From assembly GCF_009761815.1 (NCBI RefSeq), contig NZ_RWIN01000089.1:62001-126000 (forward strand): 64,000 nt of DNA. Reading direction: 5' to 3'. A program made the position numbers and the translations under genes. Origin of the DNA: Pseudomonas sp. PB120. Lineage in GTDB: Bacteria; Pseudomonadota; Gammaproteobacteria; Pseudomonadales; Pseudomonadaceae. Below are positions 30,047 to 39,705 of the stretch, piece after piece. Each line of letters begins with the position of its first letter. Within the stretch, counting starts at the first letter, position 1. The notes under the pieces are model-generated. The model was not told where the DNA came from. It saw only the letters and a program-made list of their open reading frames with translations, and did no database searches.

Positions 30047-30137
30047 CTTCGCGGGCAAGCCTTGCTCCTACCCGGTCCCCGGCGTACGCAATATCACGTA
30101 CACCGGGAACTGTAGGAGCATGGCTTGCCCGCGAAGA
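30047..30137. repeat. REP pair, family C (CTTCGCGGGCAAGCC)
   Basis: GCTTCGCGGGCAAGCCTTGCTCCTAC and TGTAGGAGCATGGCTTGCCCGCGAAG form an inverted pair around a CCCGGT/ACCGGG inner palindrome. The only member of this family in the window. Lies between convergent sltB3 and the LD-carboxypeptidase gene. Confidence 0.88.
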
Positions 30138-30159
30138 CTGACTGACAGGCGACAAACAC

Positions 30160-31110
30160 CTAACGCCTGATCACCACATCCTGCTCCAACACCAACTCCT
30201 TGCCCCCCGCATCCAGCTTGACCAATGCCCCCATCGGCAATGTCAGGTTCGGGTCGCAATGCCCGCTGCGCCACCCGGACAGCACCGGTATCCGCAACGG
30301 TTCAAAGGCCTGCTTGAGCAACCGCTCCAGCGCCGTCGTATCCACCCCGGCCACATCTCCCACCAGAACCCCGCGCAACTTGCCCAGCGTGCCCGCCAGG
30401 CGCAGATGCGTCAGCAACCGGTCGATGCGATACAGCGGCTCGTTGATGTCTTCCATAAACAGAATGACGCCTTCGGCATCAATTTCATAAGGCGTGCCCA
30501 TGGTCGCGGCGATCATCGACAGATTGCCGCCCAACAAACGCCCGTGAGCGATGCCAGGCGCGATAGTGGTCAACGGATAGGCCTTGGGGTGCGCCAGCAG
30601 GCTACCGGCCTTCACCTGGCCTCTGAGCATGTTGAAAAACGATGACTCGGTGGGTGGCTGCCGCTCACCCAGCAAGTCGGCGTTAAGCAGCGGACCGTGA
30701 AACGTCACGAACCCTGCATAACGGCTGATTGCGACATGCAGCGCAGTGATATCGCTGTAGCCGATGAACGGCTTGGCGTTGTTGCGCAGCAGTTCGAAGT
30801 CGATGCGATCAAGCAGCCGCGGCGTACCGTAACCACCACGCAGGCAGATGATGGCGTCGATTTCAGGATCGGCAAAAGCGGCGTGCAAATCGTTGAGGCG
30901 AATATCGTCACTACCGGCCAGGTAGCCGTCTTTTTTGTACACCCCGGGAAACACCCGTATTTCGTAACCGCGAGCGCGCATCCACGTGACGGCTTTATGG
31001 GTGTCCAGCGCGGCGGGACCGGCGGGCGCAATGACGCCGATCAACCCTTCCGACGGCAGGGCAGGAACAGCGGCATGTGGACATAGGGTGTGGGTTGGTC
31101 GAACAGTCAT
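30160..31110 (-). CDS. LD-carboxypeptidase (peptidase S66)
   Basis: 316 residues from the ATG at 31110 (GGGGAGA upstream). Removes the terminal D-Ala from muropeptide tetrapeptides during murein recycling in the cytosol. Nucleophile Ser119 lies in FIGYSDITAL; the Glu is in the MEDINEP region and the His in WRSGHCDPN. RGGYGTPRLLDRID is the other family signature. An upstream in-frame extension is not conserved. Its neighbours include several other murein-active enzymes. Confidence 0.9.
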   Translation of the reverse strand: MTVRPTHTLCPHAAVPALPSEGLIGVIAPAGPAALDTHKAVTWMRARGYEIRVFPGVYKKDGYLAGSDDIRLNDLHAAFADPEIDAIICLRGGYGTPRLLDRIDFELLRNNAKPFIGYSDITALHVAISRYAGFVTFHGPLLNADLLGERQPPTESSFFNMLRGQVKAGSLLAHPKAYPLTTIAPGIAHGRLLGGNLSMIAATMGTPYEIDAEGVILFMEDINEPLYRIDRLLTHLRLAGTLGKLRGVLVGDVAGVDTTALERLLKQAFEPLRIPVLSGWRSGHCDPNLTLPMGALVKLDAGGKELVLEQDVVIRR

Positions 31111-31196
31111 CCATGAATCTCCCCGCATGTAAGCATCAAACACACAGTAGTCAGGAAAGGGAATAAACAGAAGGGGACAGTGGCCGCGAGGCAGAC

Positions 31197-31236
31197 AAAA
31201 AAACGCCCGCGAGGTCATTAACCTTGCGGGCGCTTT
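31197..31236 (-). terminator. Rho-independent terminator after lipA
   Basis: On the minus strand CGCCCGCAAGGT and ACCTCGCGGGCG pair around a short loop (TAATG region), followed by TTTTTTT (complement of 31197-31203). Confidence 0.88.
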
Positions 31237-31253
31237 GCGCTTCTATCAGCCGA

Positions 31254-32276
31254 TCACGACGACATCAGCTCGGCTTTAACCAGCTTCGCCTGCTCATCGG
31301 CGTGGTACGACGAGCGTACCAACGGGCCGGACGCGACGTTTTTGAAGCCCATTTTGTAACCTTCTTCGGCAAACCAGGCGAACGTGTCCGGGTGCACGAA
31401 GCGCTGGACCGGCAAGTGGCTGCGCGATGGCTGCAAGTACTGGCCCAGGGTCAGCATGTCGATGTCGTGCTCGCGCATGCGTTTCATGACTTCGATGACT
31501 TCTTCGTCAGTTTCGCCCAGGCCCAGCATCAGGCCGGATTTGGTCGGAATGTGCGGCATCATCTGCTTGAAGCGTTGCAGCAGGGTCAGCGACCACTGGT
31601 AATCCGAACCCGGACGCGCGGCCTTGTACAGGCGCGGTACGGTTTCCAGGTTGTGGTTGAACACATCCGGCGGCTCGGCGGCGGTGATTTCCAGCGCAAC
31701 GTCCATGCGGCCACGATAGTCCGGAACCAGGGTTTCGAGCTGCACGTTCGGCGAGAGCTTGCGGATCTCGCGGATGCAATCGGCAAAGTGCTGGGCACCG
31801 CCGTCACGCAGGTCATCGCGGTCAACCGAGGTAATCACCACGTACTTGAGCTTCAGGTCGGCGATGGCGATGGCCAGGCTTTCCGGCTCGTTCACGTCCA
31901 GAGGTTTCGGACGACCGTGGCCCACGTCGCAGAAAGGGCAACGACGGGTGCAGATGTCACCCATGATCATGAAGGTGGCGGTGCCGCCGGAGAAGCACTC
32001 GCCCAGGTTCGGGCAGGACGCTTCTTCGCACACGCTGTGCAGCTTGTGTTTGCGCAGCAGGGCCTTGATACGGTCGACTTCCGGGGAAACCGGAATACGC
32101 ACACGAATCCAGTCCGGCTTCTTCGGCAGTTCGGTGGTCGGAATGATCTTTACCGGAATGCGTGCAACCTTCTCGGCGCCGCGCAGCTTGACGCCGGCTT
32201 CTACCTTGGCACGCGGGGCCGGACGCTCGGTGACATCCAGCGTCGGGATCATGGTTTGCACTGCATCAGTAGTCAT
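31254..32276 (-). CDS. lipA: Lipoyl synthase
   Basis: 340 residues. Radical-SAM enzyme inserting two sulfurs into octanoyl-lipoyl domains. Both clusters are ligated as expected: auxiliary [12 protein letters not shown] and SAM cluster CTRRCPFCD. The C-terminal RSSYHAD carries the Ser ligand. One base after lipB in the same operon (ybeD-lipB-lipA). Confidence 0.97.
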   Translation of the reverse strand: MTTDAVQTMIPTLDVTERPAPRAKVEAGVKLRGAEKVARIPVKIIPTTELPKKPDWIRVRIPVSPEVDRIKALLRKHKLHSVCEEASCPNLGECFSGGTATFMIMGDICTRRCPFCDVGHGRPKPLDVNEPESLAIAIADLKLKYVVITSVDRDDLRDGGAQHFADCIREIRKLSPNVQLETLVPDYRGRMDVALEITAAEPPDVFNHNLETVPRLYKAARPGSDYQWSLTLLQRFKQMMPHIPTKSGLMLGLGETDEEVIEVMKRMREHDIDMLTLGQYLQPSRSHLPVQRFVHPDTFAWFAEEGYKMGFKNVASGPLVRSSYHADEQAKLVKAELMSS

Positions 32277-32277
32277 A

Positions 32278-32925
32278 TCAGTCGATTCCGCCCGTTAGGG
32301 TCGTCTGCTCAGCATAGTCGAGGTGTTTGACGAGCTGCGCGCGCAGCCGGGCACTTACCTCGGCAAATTCAATCGATCCTGCGTGATCGCTTAGCTGGGT
32401 CATCGCCAGCCCGGCGTAGCCGCAGGGATTAATCCGTCGAAACGGTTCCAGGTCCATGTCCACGTTCAGGGCCAGGCCATGAAAGGAACAACCGTGGCGA
32501 ATCCGCAGCCCCAGGGACGCGATTTTCGCTCCGTCGACATAGACACCTGGCGCATCCGGCTTGGCCGCCGCCGTGACGCCGTAACTGGCCAGGAGCTCGA
32601 TCAGGCAATGTTCCATGCGGGTGACCAGGTCACGCACACCAAAACCCAATTTGCGAACATCGAGCAGCAGGTAGGCCACCAACTGGCCGGGACCGTGGTA
32701 AGTCACCTGACCACCCCGATCAACCTGCACCACCGGAATATCACCCGGCAGCAACAGGTGCTCGGCCTTGCCGGCCTGCCCCTGGGTGAACACCGGAGGG
32801 TGTTCCACCAGCCAGATTTCGTCCGCGGCATCGCTGCCCCGTTCGTTGGTGAAACGCTGCATGGCATGCCAGACCGGCTCGTAAGCCATCTGGCCGAGCT
32901 CGCGAAAGCCCAGCGTGCCAGACAT
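32278..32925 (-). CDS. lipB: Octanoyltransferase LipB
   Basis: 215 residues. Transfers octanoyl groups from ACP to lipoyl domains. Motifs: [38 protein letters not shown] (Lys replaced by context AKIASLG; Lys present) and PCGYAG with the catalytic Cys. The ATG at 32925 overlaps the TGA of ybeD in TGATG, which favours it over the GTG one codon upstream. Confidence 0.95.
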   Translation of the reverse strand: MSGTLGFRELGQMAYEPVWHAMQRFTNERGSDAADEIWLVEHPPVFTQGQAGKAEHLLLPGDIPVVQVDRGGQVTYHGPGQLVAYLLLDVRKLGFGVRDLVTRMEHCLIELLASYGVTAAAKPDAPGVYVDGAKIASLGLRIRHGCSFHGLALNVDMDLEPFRRINPCGYAGLAMTQLSDHAGSIEFAEVSARLRAQLVKHLDYAEQTTLTGGID

Positions 32926-33200
32926 CACAACACCATGTGCACGAAACCGGTAGCGCGCAGAAAGCTGTTGATGTTGTACAGCTGGTCCTGGTCGGTCGCG
33001 ACGATGTGCAACTGAATGGTGGTGTACTTGCCGTTGCTGCTTTGACGCTCATCGACACGCTCATCGTTGATCGTCGCGTATTTCTTGACGATCTCGATGA
33101 TCCTGTCCTTATTGCCCACGCCCGTATCGCAGATCACCTTAACCGGATAATCAGTCTGGGGGAATTCGATCTTAGGCGCCTTTACTTCGGTATCGGTCAT
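32925..33200 (-). CDS. ybeD: DUF493 family protein YbeD
   Basis: 91 residues, small ferredoxin-like (ACT-type) fold protein, [15 protein letters not shown] at the start and [12 protein letters not shown] at the end. Usually linked to lipB and dacA; regulatory role suspected but unproven. Stop codon overlaps the lipB start. Confidence 0.93.
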   Translation of the reverse strand: MTDTEVKAPKIEFPQTDYPVKVICDTGVGNKDRIIEIVKKYATINDERVDERQSSNGKYTTIQLHIVATDQDQLYNINSFLRATGFVHMVL

Positions 33201-33286
33201 GGCGTAACGGCCTCGTATGCGTAAGCCGTGGTAACGGACATGGCCCCGCTCCGGATGGGAACGGGGCCATGCAGGTCCACACTAAT

Positions 33287-34444
33287 TCAGTTGAACAAGC
33301 CGTAGAAGAATAGACGGATGCTATCCCACATGCGGCGGAAGATACCACCCTCCTCGACAGCGTCCAGGGCGATCAGGTCAGCGCTGTGCACGACCTTGTC
33401 GTCCAGTTTCACTTCGACTTTACCGATCACGTCGCCCTTGGCGATTGGCGCAACCAGTTGCGGGTTCATGGTCATGCTGGCGGCAAGCTTTTTCAGCTGA
33501 CCTTTTGGCAGGGTCATGGTCAGGTCTTCAGCCAGGCCGGCCTTGACTTGATTGGTGGTGCCTTTCCAGACCGGCGCCTGAGCCAGCTCGGTGCCTTTCT
33601 GATAGAAGGTCTGGGTTTCGAAGAAACGGAAACCGTAGGTCAGCAGCTTCTGGGTTTCAGAGGCACGGGCCACTTCGCTGTTGGTGCCGAACACCACAGC
33701 GATCAGGCGCATGCCATCACGTACAGCCGAAGACACCATGCAGTAGCCCGCTTCGTCGGTGTGGCCGGTTTTCAGACCGTCGACGGTCTTGTCGCGCCAC
33801 AGCAGCAGGTTACGGTTAGGTTGCTTGATACCGTTCCAGAAGAACTCTTTCTGCGAGTAGATCGCGTAGTGAGCCGGGTCTTCGTGGATGATCGCGCGGG
33901 CCAGCACGGCCATGTCGTGAGCCGACGAGTAGTGCTCTGGGTTCGGCAGACCGGTCGGGTTCATGAAGTGGCTGTTGGTCATGCCCAGGTCGGCCACGGT
34001 TTTGTTCATCATGTCGGCGAAGGCGTCTTCGCTGCCGGCGATGTGCTCGGAGAGCGCAACACTGGCGTCGTTACCCGACTGAATGATGATGCCGTGCAGC
34101 AGGTCGCTGACAGTGACTTGCGTGCCGACCTTGATGAACATCCGCGAACCGCCGGTGCGCCAGGCATTCTCGCTGACGGTCACCGGATCGTTTTCGCCGA
34201 TCTGGCCACGACGGATTTCCAGAGTCGCGATGTACGCGGTCATCAGCTTGGTGAGGCTGGCCGGTGGCAGGCGCTGGTCACCGTTGTTCTCGACCAGCAC
34301 GTTGCCGCTGCTGGCATCCATGAGCACATAGGCCTTGGCGGCCAGTTGCGGTGGCGACGGCATCATCTCGACCGCGAACGCGGCAGGTGAGAGGAGCAGC
34401 GGTACTAACAGGAACAGGCGTTTGGCAAAGGTGGTGATGTTCAT
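33287..34444 (-). CDS. dacC: D-alanyl-D-alanine carboxypeptidase (PBP5/6 type)
   Basis: 385 residues. Trims murein pentapeptides in the periplasm. Signal peptide ends AAFAVE. Active-site motifs: Ser63-x-x-Lys66 (PPASLTKLM), SGN (IIQSGNDASVAL) and KTG (GLKTGHTDEAG). The C-terminal PBP5 domain and amphipathic anchor (MWDSIRLFFYGLFN) are present. Called dacA in E. coli nomenclature. Confidence 0.95.
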   Translation of the reverse strand: MNITTFAKRLFLLVPLLLSPAAFAVEMMPSPPQLAAKAYVLMDASSGNVLVENNGDQRLPPASLTKLMTAYIATLEIRRGQIGENDPVTVSENAWRTGGSRMFIKVGTQVTVSDLLHGIIIQSGNDASVALSEHIAGSEDAFADMMNKTVADLGMTNSHFMNPTGLPNPEHYSSAHDMAVLARAIIHEDPAHYAIYSQKEFFWNGIKQPNRNLLLWRDKTVDGLKTGHTDEAGYCMVSSAVRDGMRLIAVVFGTNSEVARASETQKLLTYGFRFFETQTFYQKGTELAQAPVWKGTTNQVKAGLAEDLTMTLPKGQLKKLAASMTMNPQLVAPIAKGDVIGKVEVKLDDKVVHSADLIALDAVEEGGIFRRMWDSIRLFFYGLFN

Positions 34445-34493
34445 CCGTCTCTCGAAATCGCTAATGGAAACTGCCCAGGGGCAAAACTAATCA

Positions 34494-34515
34494 GACAGCT
34501 TTCTAACGAGCTGTC
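34494..34515 (-). other. Short perfect hairpin upstream of dacC
   Basis: GACAGCT and AGCTGTC around 8 bases, about 50 bases before the dacC start and 110 after the rlpA stop. On the minus strand it is followed by GATTAGTTTTG, so it may be a weak terminator for rlpA transcripts. Confidence 0.35.
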
Positions 34516-34626
34516 GCGTGTTCAGTTGTTCAACTCAGAACCCTTGCCGGGCTTTTGTTCTTCAACGAGCCAACAACCCGGTTCACCCCCCAAACCGCAA
34601 GCGAACCGTCAATCAAGTACTACGTG

Positions 34627-35637
34627 TTACTCGGCGGTGACCAGACTCGGCGAACCGAGATTGGCCATGCGCACGCTGTTCTGCACCTGCTGGATCTCAC
34701 CCTGGGAACCGATAGGCCCCAGACGCACCCGATGCAGGGTTTGCTGGTTACGCACGATCGAGCTGATGAACACCGGAGCGCTCACCATCCCGCTGAGCTT
34801 CGATCTCAGGAGTTCTGCAGCGTCCGGGTTGGCGAACGCGCCCACCTGCAGATACTGGCCAGAGGCTGGTACAGAAGCGTTTTTTTTTGCATCGATCTGC
34901 ACGGGCACGACAGCGGCGGCGTGTTGCTGCGGCGGCGGTGTCCATTGCTCGACGGTACCGGCCGAGGCCGTAATCGTCGGGCCGCTATTCTGCGCGACTT
35001 GCGGCTCGTTGAGCATCAAAGGCGCCGGACGGCCTTTTTGTGCCCACCACTGCTGCGGGTCGATGCCTTCGACCTTGACCCGCGCGGTGCCGATCTCGGC
35101 ATAGCCGAGCTTCTTGGCGGCTGCGTAGGACAAATCGATGATTCGGTCTGAGTAGAACGGGCCGCGGTCGTTGACGCGCAGGATCACGCTCTTGTTGTTG
35201 TCCAGGTTGGTCACCCGGACGTAACTCGGCAGGGGCAGCGTCTTGTGCGCGGCGCTCATGCCGTACAGGTCGTACACCTCGCCATTGGCGGTGTTCTGGC
35301 CATGGAACTTGGTGCCGTACCACGACGCTGTGCCCGACGCGACGTAGGTCTTGGAGTCTTGCAGCGGGAAGTACGTCTTGCCCAGTACGGTGTACGGGTT
35401 GGCTTTATAAGGGCCGGTGTGCAGGGTCGGCGTGGCATCCGGGATGCGCGAAACGTCGACGTCCCACCAGGGCGCGCCGTCTTTGTGAGCGCGGTTGATG
35501 TCGAGCCCGGGCGTAGCACGCACCGCGGTCGAAGACTTCTGCGTCGGCGAACGGCTGGTCGAACAACTGGCGACCAGCACCGCCAACGCGGCGAAAGCCA
35601 TCAGCTTCAGGGGTTTTTTCATAGGCAATGCCCGCAT
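34627..35637 (-). CDS. rlpA: Septal ring lytic transglycosylase RlpA
   Basis: 336 residues from the ATG at 35637, which overlaps the mltB stop (TAATG); an in-frame ATG at 35622 is the alternative. Lipobox VASC-S. In P. aeruginosa RlpA cleaves naked glycan strands at the septum. The DPBB domain (about 95-190: ASGTASWYGTKFHGQNTANGE, VRVNDRGPF) holds the catalytic region, and a C-terminal SPOR domain (from about 257: GQYLQVGAFANPDAAELL) binds denuded murein. Nine consecutive A bases encode the Lys-Lys just before SPOR. Confidence 0.95.
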   Translation of the reverse strand: MRALPMKKPLKLMAFAALAVLVASCSTSRSPTQKSSTAVRATPGLDINRAHKDGAPWWDVDVSRIPDATPTLHTGPYKANPYTVLGKTYFPLQDSKTYVASGTASWYGTKFHGQNTANGEVYDLYGMSAAHKTLPLPSYVRVTNLDNNKSVILRVNDRGPFYSDRIIDLSYAAAKKLGYAEIGTARVKVEGIDPQQWWAQKGRPAPLMLNEPQVAQNSGPTITASAGTVEQWTPPPQQHAAAVVPVQIDAKKNASVPASGQYLQVGAFANPDAAELLRSKLSGMVSAPVFISSIVRNQQTLHRVRLGPIGSQGEIQQVQNSVRMANLGSPSLVTAE

Positions 35638-36647
35638 TACTTGACGCCCCGTGCTTGGACCAGCTGTTCAGACAGTTGATGTACCGCCATGGCGTACATC
35701 ACGCTGCGGTTATAACGCGTGATTGCATAAAAATTCTTCAGGCCCATCCAGTATTCGGAGCCATTGTCGCCTTCCAGGCGGAACGCCGTGACCGGCATGT
35801 CATCACGAAGCGCATCATGACTCGACCACCCCAAGGCTCGCAACTCCCCGACTGTTTTAGTCGGCTCGATGCCCGCGGTCAAACCCTCGTCGACCTGATC
35901 ACCACGCACATCGGCGCGACTGACGACCGGTTCGCCCGCGACCCAGCCGTGGCGCTTGAAATAACTGGCAACGCTGCCGATCGCATCATCCGGATTGGTC
36001 CAGATATTGATGTGGCCGTCACCGTCGAAGTCCACCGCATAGGCGCGGAAACTGCTTGGCATAAACTGCGGCAACCCCATCGCCCCGGCGTAGGAGCCTT
36101 TCAGGGTTAATGGGTCCACCTGCTCTTCCCGGGCCAGCAGCAGAAACTCGCGCAATTCCTTGCGGAAGAATTCAGCGCGGGGAGGATAGTCGAAACCCAG
36201 GGTCGACAAGGCGTCGATCACCCGATAATTGCCGGTATTGCGGCCGAAAAAGGTCTCAACGCCGATGATCGAGACGATAACCTGGGCCGGCACACCGTAT
36301 TCCTGCTCGGCACGGGCCAATACGGCCTCGTGCTGGCGCCAGAAATCCACACCACGGGCGATGCGCGCGTCGGTGATGAACATCGGGCGATATTCGTTCC
36401 ACTGCTTGACCCGTTCAGCGGGTTTCGAGATCGCGTCCAGAATGGCCTGCTTACGCTCGGCCTCGCGGAACACGCCCATCAATTGTTCACCGGCGAACCC
36501 GTAGTCGCGGGTCATTTCACCGACGAATTCGGCCACCTGGGGTGTGCCTTCGTAATCGCCGGCCGACGCTTCCTGCGCGGAGCCAAGGATGCTTACCAGG
36601 CCGACCCACGGCGCATTTCGAGTCGCCCAGCCACGCATTACTTGCAT
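35637..36647 (-). CDS. mltB: Lytic murein transglycosylase B
   Basis: 336 residues from the ATG at 36647 (AAGGTGAAG six bases upstream). Signal peptide ends EASAG; no clear lipobox Cys, so likely soluble periplasmic, like P. aeruginosa SltB1. Catalytic Glu in SIIGVETFFGRNTG; conserved MGLPQFMPSSFR and VDFDGDGHINIWTNPDDAIGS. Unlike the gene at 28721 it lacks a peptidoglycan-binding domain. Begins 17 bases after rodA. Confidence 0.95.
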   Translation of the reverse strand: MQVMRGWATRNAPWVGLVSILGSAQEASAGDYEGTPQVAEFVGEMTRDYGFAGEQLMGVFREAERKQAILDAISKPAERVKQWNEYRPMFITDARIARGVDFWRQHEAVLARAEQEYGVPAQVIVSIIGVETFFGRNTGNYRVIDALSTLGFDYPPRAEFFRKELREFLLLAREEQVDPLTLKGSYAGAMGLPQFMPSSFRAYAVDFDGDGHINIWTNPDDAIGSVASYFKRHGWVAGEPVVSRADVRGDQVDEGLTAGIEPTKTVGELRALGWSSHDALRDDMPVTAFRLEGDNGSEYWMGLKNFYAITRYNRSVMYAMAVHQLSEQLVQARGVK

Positions 36648-36664
36648 TGAAATCTTCACCTTAT

Positions 36665-37810
36665 TCAAACCTGCGCGATCCACTTACGATGGGTATGGAT
36701 CGACATCAAAACCCCAAACGCTGACAGCAGCGTTACCAGCGAAGTTCCTCCGTAGCTAATGAACGGCAACGGCACCCCCACCACCGGCAACAGGCCACTG
36801 ACCATACCGATGTTGACGAAAACGTAAACAAAAAACGTCATGGTCAGGCTGCCCGCCAGCAATTTGCCGAACAATGTCTGGGCCTGGGCGGTAATCACCA
36901 GCCCGCGACCGATCAGCAACAGGTAAATCAGCAGCAGCGCGCAAATGCCCACCAGGCCGAATTCTTCGCCCATGACCGCAATAATGAAGTCGGTGTGGCT
37001 TTCCGGCAGGAAGTCCAGGTGCGATTGGGTGCCCAGCAACCAGCCTTTGCCAAAGACGCCGCCGGAGCCGATGGCGGCTTTTGATTGAATGATGTTCCAG
37101 CCTGTCCCCAGCGGATCGCTCTCGGGGTCGAGGAACGTCAGGATTCGCTGCTTCTGGTAGTCGTGCATGATGAAGAACCACATCGCCACGGCCACCGGCA
37201 CGGCAGCCGCCAGTACGCTGAGAATCCAGCGCCAGCGCAGACCGCCCATGAACAGGACGAACGCGCCACCGGCGAGGATCAGCAGCGAAGTGCCGAGGTC
37301 CGGCTGGCGCACGATCAGGATAAAGGGCAAGCCGATCAGGAACAGGCTCACACCTACGTGTTTGAGCTGCGGTGGCAACGTACGCTTGGACAGGTACCAG
37401 GCAATCGTCGCCGGCATCAGGATCTTCATGAACTCCGACGGCTGGAAGCGGATCACCCCGGGAATATTGATCCAGCGCGTGGCCCCCATGGCGTTGTGGC
37501 CCATGACGTCCACCACCACCAGCAACAGCACGCCGATCACATAACCCACCGGCACCCAACGCGCCATGAAACGTGGCTCGAACTGGGCGATGACCACCAT
37601 CGACACCAGGCCGATACCGAACGAAGTGGCCTGCTTGGCCAGCAGATCCCAGCTCTTGCCGCTGGCCGAATACAGCACGAACAGGCTGCCGGCCGCGAGG
37701 GTCAGTAACAGGATCAGCAACGGACCGTCGATGTGCATGCGTTGCAACAGCGTCGCACGGCGACGCATCACATCCTCGCTGGAGAGGATGCGGTCGAAAT
37801 TACTCTTCAC
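36665..37810 (-). CDS. rodA: Rod-shape SEDS glycosyltransferase RodA
   Basis: 381 residues, about ten membrane helices. SEDS polymerase that makes lateral-wall glycan with PBP2. Family signatures: PSEFMKI, RQPDLGTSLLI (catalytic Asp of the SEDS family) and the C-terminal GVPLPFISYGGTSL. The start overlaps mrdA by 11 bases. Confidence 0.96.
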   Translation of the reverse strand: MKSNFDRILSSEDVMRRRATLLQRMHIDGPLLILLLTLAAGSLFVLYSASGKSWDLLAKQATSFGIGLVSMVVIAQFEPRFMARWVPVGYVIGVLLLVVVDVMGHNAMGATRWINIPGVIRFQPSEFMKILMPATIAWYLSKRTLPPQLKHVGVSLFLIGLPFILIVRQPDLGTSLLILAGGAFVLFMGGLRWRWILSVLAAAVPVAVAMWFFIMHDYQKQRILTFLDPESDPLGTGWNIIQSKAAIGSGGVFGKGWLLGTQSHLDFLPESHTDFIIAVMGEEFGLVGICALLLIYLLLIGRGLVITAQAQTLFGKLLAGSLTMTFFVYVFVNIGMVSGLLPVVGVPLPFISYGGTSLVTLLSAFGVLMSIHTHRKWIAQV

Positions 37811-39695
37811 TGGCCGTAGCCTCCGGACTGGTAGGGCTGGCGTATTCGGGCTTCAGTCGACCGTTCTGGTCCAGGAGCCAGGCGTCCATGACTTGACGGA
37901 CCACCGGCGCGGCGACGCCGGAACCGGACTCGCCGTTCTCGACCATCACCGACACCACGATTTGCGGGTTGTCGGCCGGCGCGAAGCCGACGAACAAGGC
38001 GTGGTCACGGTGCCGTTCCTGAACCTTGGAGCGGTCGTACTTCTCGCCCTGCTTGATCGCGACCACCTGGGCCGTACCACTTTTGCCGGCGATCCGGTAT
38101 TGCGCGCCGATCGATGCCTTGCGCGCCGTACCCCGGGCACCGTGCATCACCTGCTGCATCCCGTGGTTGACCTTGGTCCAGTCGGACGGGTCACGCAGGA
38201 TGATGTCCGGCATCGGGTTTTCATCCTTGGGCCTTTCGCCTTCGACGGTCTTGGCCAGGTGCGGGCGGTTCCACACGCCTTTGTTGGCCACCAGCGCCGT
38301 GGCCTGGGCCAGCTGCAACGGGGTCGATTGCATATAGCCCTGGCCGATCCCCAGAATCAGGGTTTCACCCGGGAACCACGCCTGACGCCGGGTTGCACGC
38401 TTCCACTCCCGCGAAGGCATCAGCCCCGGGGACTCTTCGAACATGTCCAGGGAGACTTTCTGGCCGATGCCGAACTTGCCCAGGTACGTCGACAACCGAT
38501 CGATCCCCAGCTTGTGGGCCAGGTCATAGAAGTAGGTGTCGTTGGAACGCATGATCGCTGTGTCCAGATCCACGTAGCCGTCGCCGGTACGGTTCCAGTT
38601 GCGGTATTTGTGATCGTAATTGGGCAGCATGTAATAGCCAGGATCGAAGACCCGGGTCGAGGCCGTGACCACGCCCGAATCCAGACCGGCAATGGCGACC
38701 GCCGGCTTGATGGTCGAGCCCGGTGGATACAGGCCGCGCAGCACGCGGTTGAACAGTGGCCGGTCGATGGAGTCACGCAACTCCGAATAAGCCTTGAAGC
38801 TGATGCCGGTGACAAACAGGTTCGGGTCAAAACTCGGCTGACTGACCATGGCCAGCACTTCACCGGTTTTCGGGTCCAGCGCCACAACAGCGCCACGACG
38901 ACCACCGAGTGCAGCTTCGGCGGCTTCCTGCAATTTGATGTCCAGGCTCAGGACAATGTCCTTGCCGGAAATCGGCTCGGTACGCTTGAGCACGCGCAAT
39001 ACGCGGCCACGGGCGTTGGTCTCGACTTCCTCGTAACCGACCTGACCGTGCAACTCCGGCTCGTAGAAACGCTCGATGCCGGTCTTGCCGATCTGGTGGG
39101 TGCCGCTGTAGCTGACCGGGTCGAGGGTCTTCAGCTCTTTCTCGTTGATCCGCCCCATGTAACCCACCGAGTGCGCAAAATGCGCGCCCTGCGGGTAGTG
39201 ACGTACCAGCTGCGCGACCACTTCCACCCCCGGCAGGCGGAACTGGTTCACGGCGATGCGGGCGATCTGCTCTTCGGTCAGCTCGAACAGGATCGGCACC
39301 GGCTCGAACGGCCGACGCCCCTGACGCATGCGTTTCTCGAAAATCACCCGATCCTCGGGCGTCATTTCGAGCACCTCGACGATCACGTCGAGCACTTGCT
39401 GCCAATCGCCGGAGCGCTCGCGGGTCATGCTCAGACTGAAGCTGGGCCGGTTATCCGCCACCACCACGCCATTGCGGTCAAAGATCAGCCCGCGAGTCGG
39501 CGGGATGGGCTGCACATGGACGCGGTTGTTTTCCGACAGGGTCGAGTGGTACTCGTACTGGATCACCTGGAGGAAATACAGGCGCGCGATCAGCACGGCG
39601 ATCAGTGTCACGACCGCAATTGCCCCGAACACGACGCGGCCACGCACCAGACGGGCGTCTTTTTCGTGGTCCTTGATGCGGATCGGCTGGGACAT
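37800..39695 (-). CDS. mrdA: Penicillin-binding protein 2
   Basis: 631 residues from MSQPIRIKDHEKDARLV. Elongasome transpeptidase. One N-terminal membrane helix (VVFGAIAVVTLIAVLIARLYFL), pedestal domain with RGLIFDRNG, then the transpeptidase with Ser in PPGSTIKPA, SND in MRSNDTYF and KSG in IAGKSGTAQV. The C-terminus ends in an acidic tail. Target of amdinocillin in related bacteria. Confidence 0.96.
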   Translation of the reverse strand: MSQPIRIKDHEKDARLVRGRVVFGAIAVVTLIAVLIARLYFLQVIQYEYHSTLSENNRVHVQPIPPTRGLIFDRNGVVVADNRPSFSLSMTRERSGDWQQVLDVIVEVLEMTPEDRVIFEKRMRQGRRPFEPVPILFELTEEQIARIAVNQFRLPGVEVVAQLVRHYPQGAHFAHSVGYMGRINEKELKTLDPVSYSGTHQIGKTGIERFYEPELHGQVGYEEVETNARGRVLRVLKRTEPISGKDIVLSLDIKLQEAAEAALGGRRGAVVALDPKTGEVLAMVSQPSFDPNLFVTGISFKAYSELRDSIDRPLFNRVLRGLYPPGSTIKPAVAIAGLDSGVVTASTRVFDPGYYMLPNYDHKYRNWNRTGDGYVDLDTAIMRSNDTYFYDLAHKLGIDRLSTYLGKFGIGQKVSLDMFEESPGLMPSREWKRATRRQAWFPGETLILGIGQGYMQSTPLQLAQATALVANKGVWNRPHLAKTVEGERPKDENPMPDIILRDPSDWTKVNHGMQQVMHGARGTARKASIGAQYRIAGKSGTAQVVAIKQGEKYDRSKVQERHRDHALFVGFAPADNPQIVVSVMVENGESGSGVAAPVVRQVMDAWLLDQNGRLKPEYASPTSPEATASEE

Positions 39696-39705
39696 GAGGG
39701 CAGAA

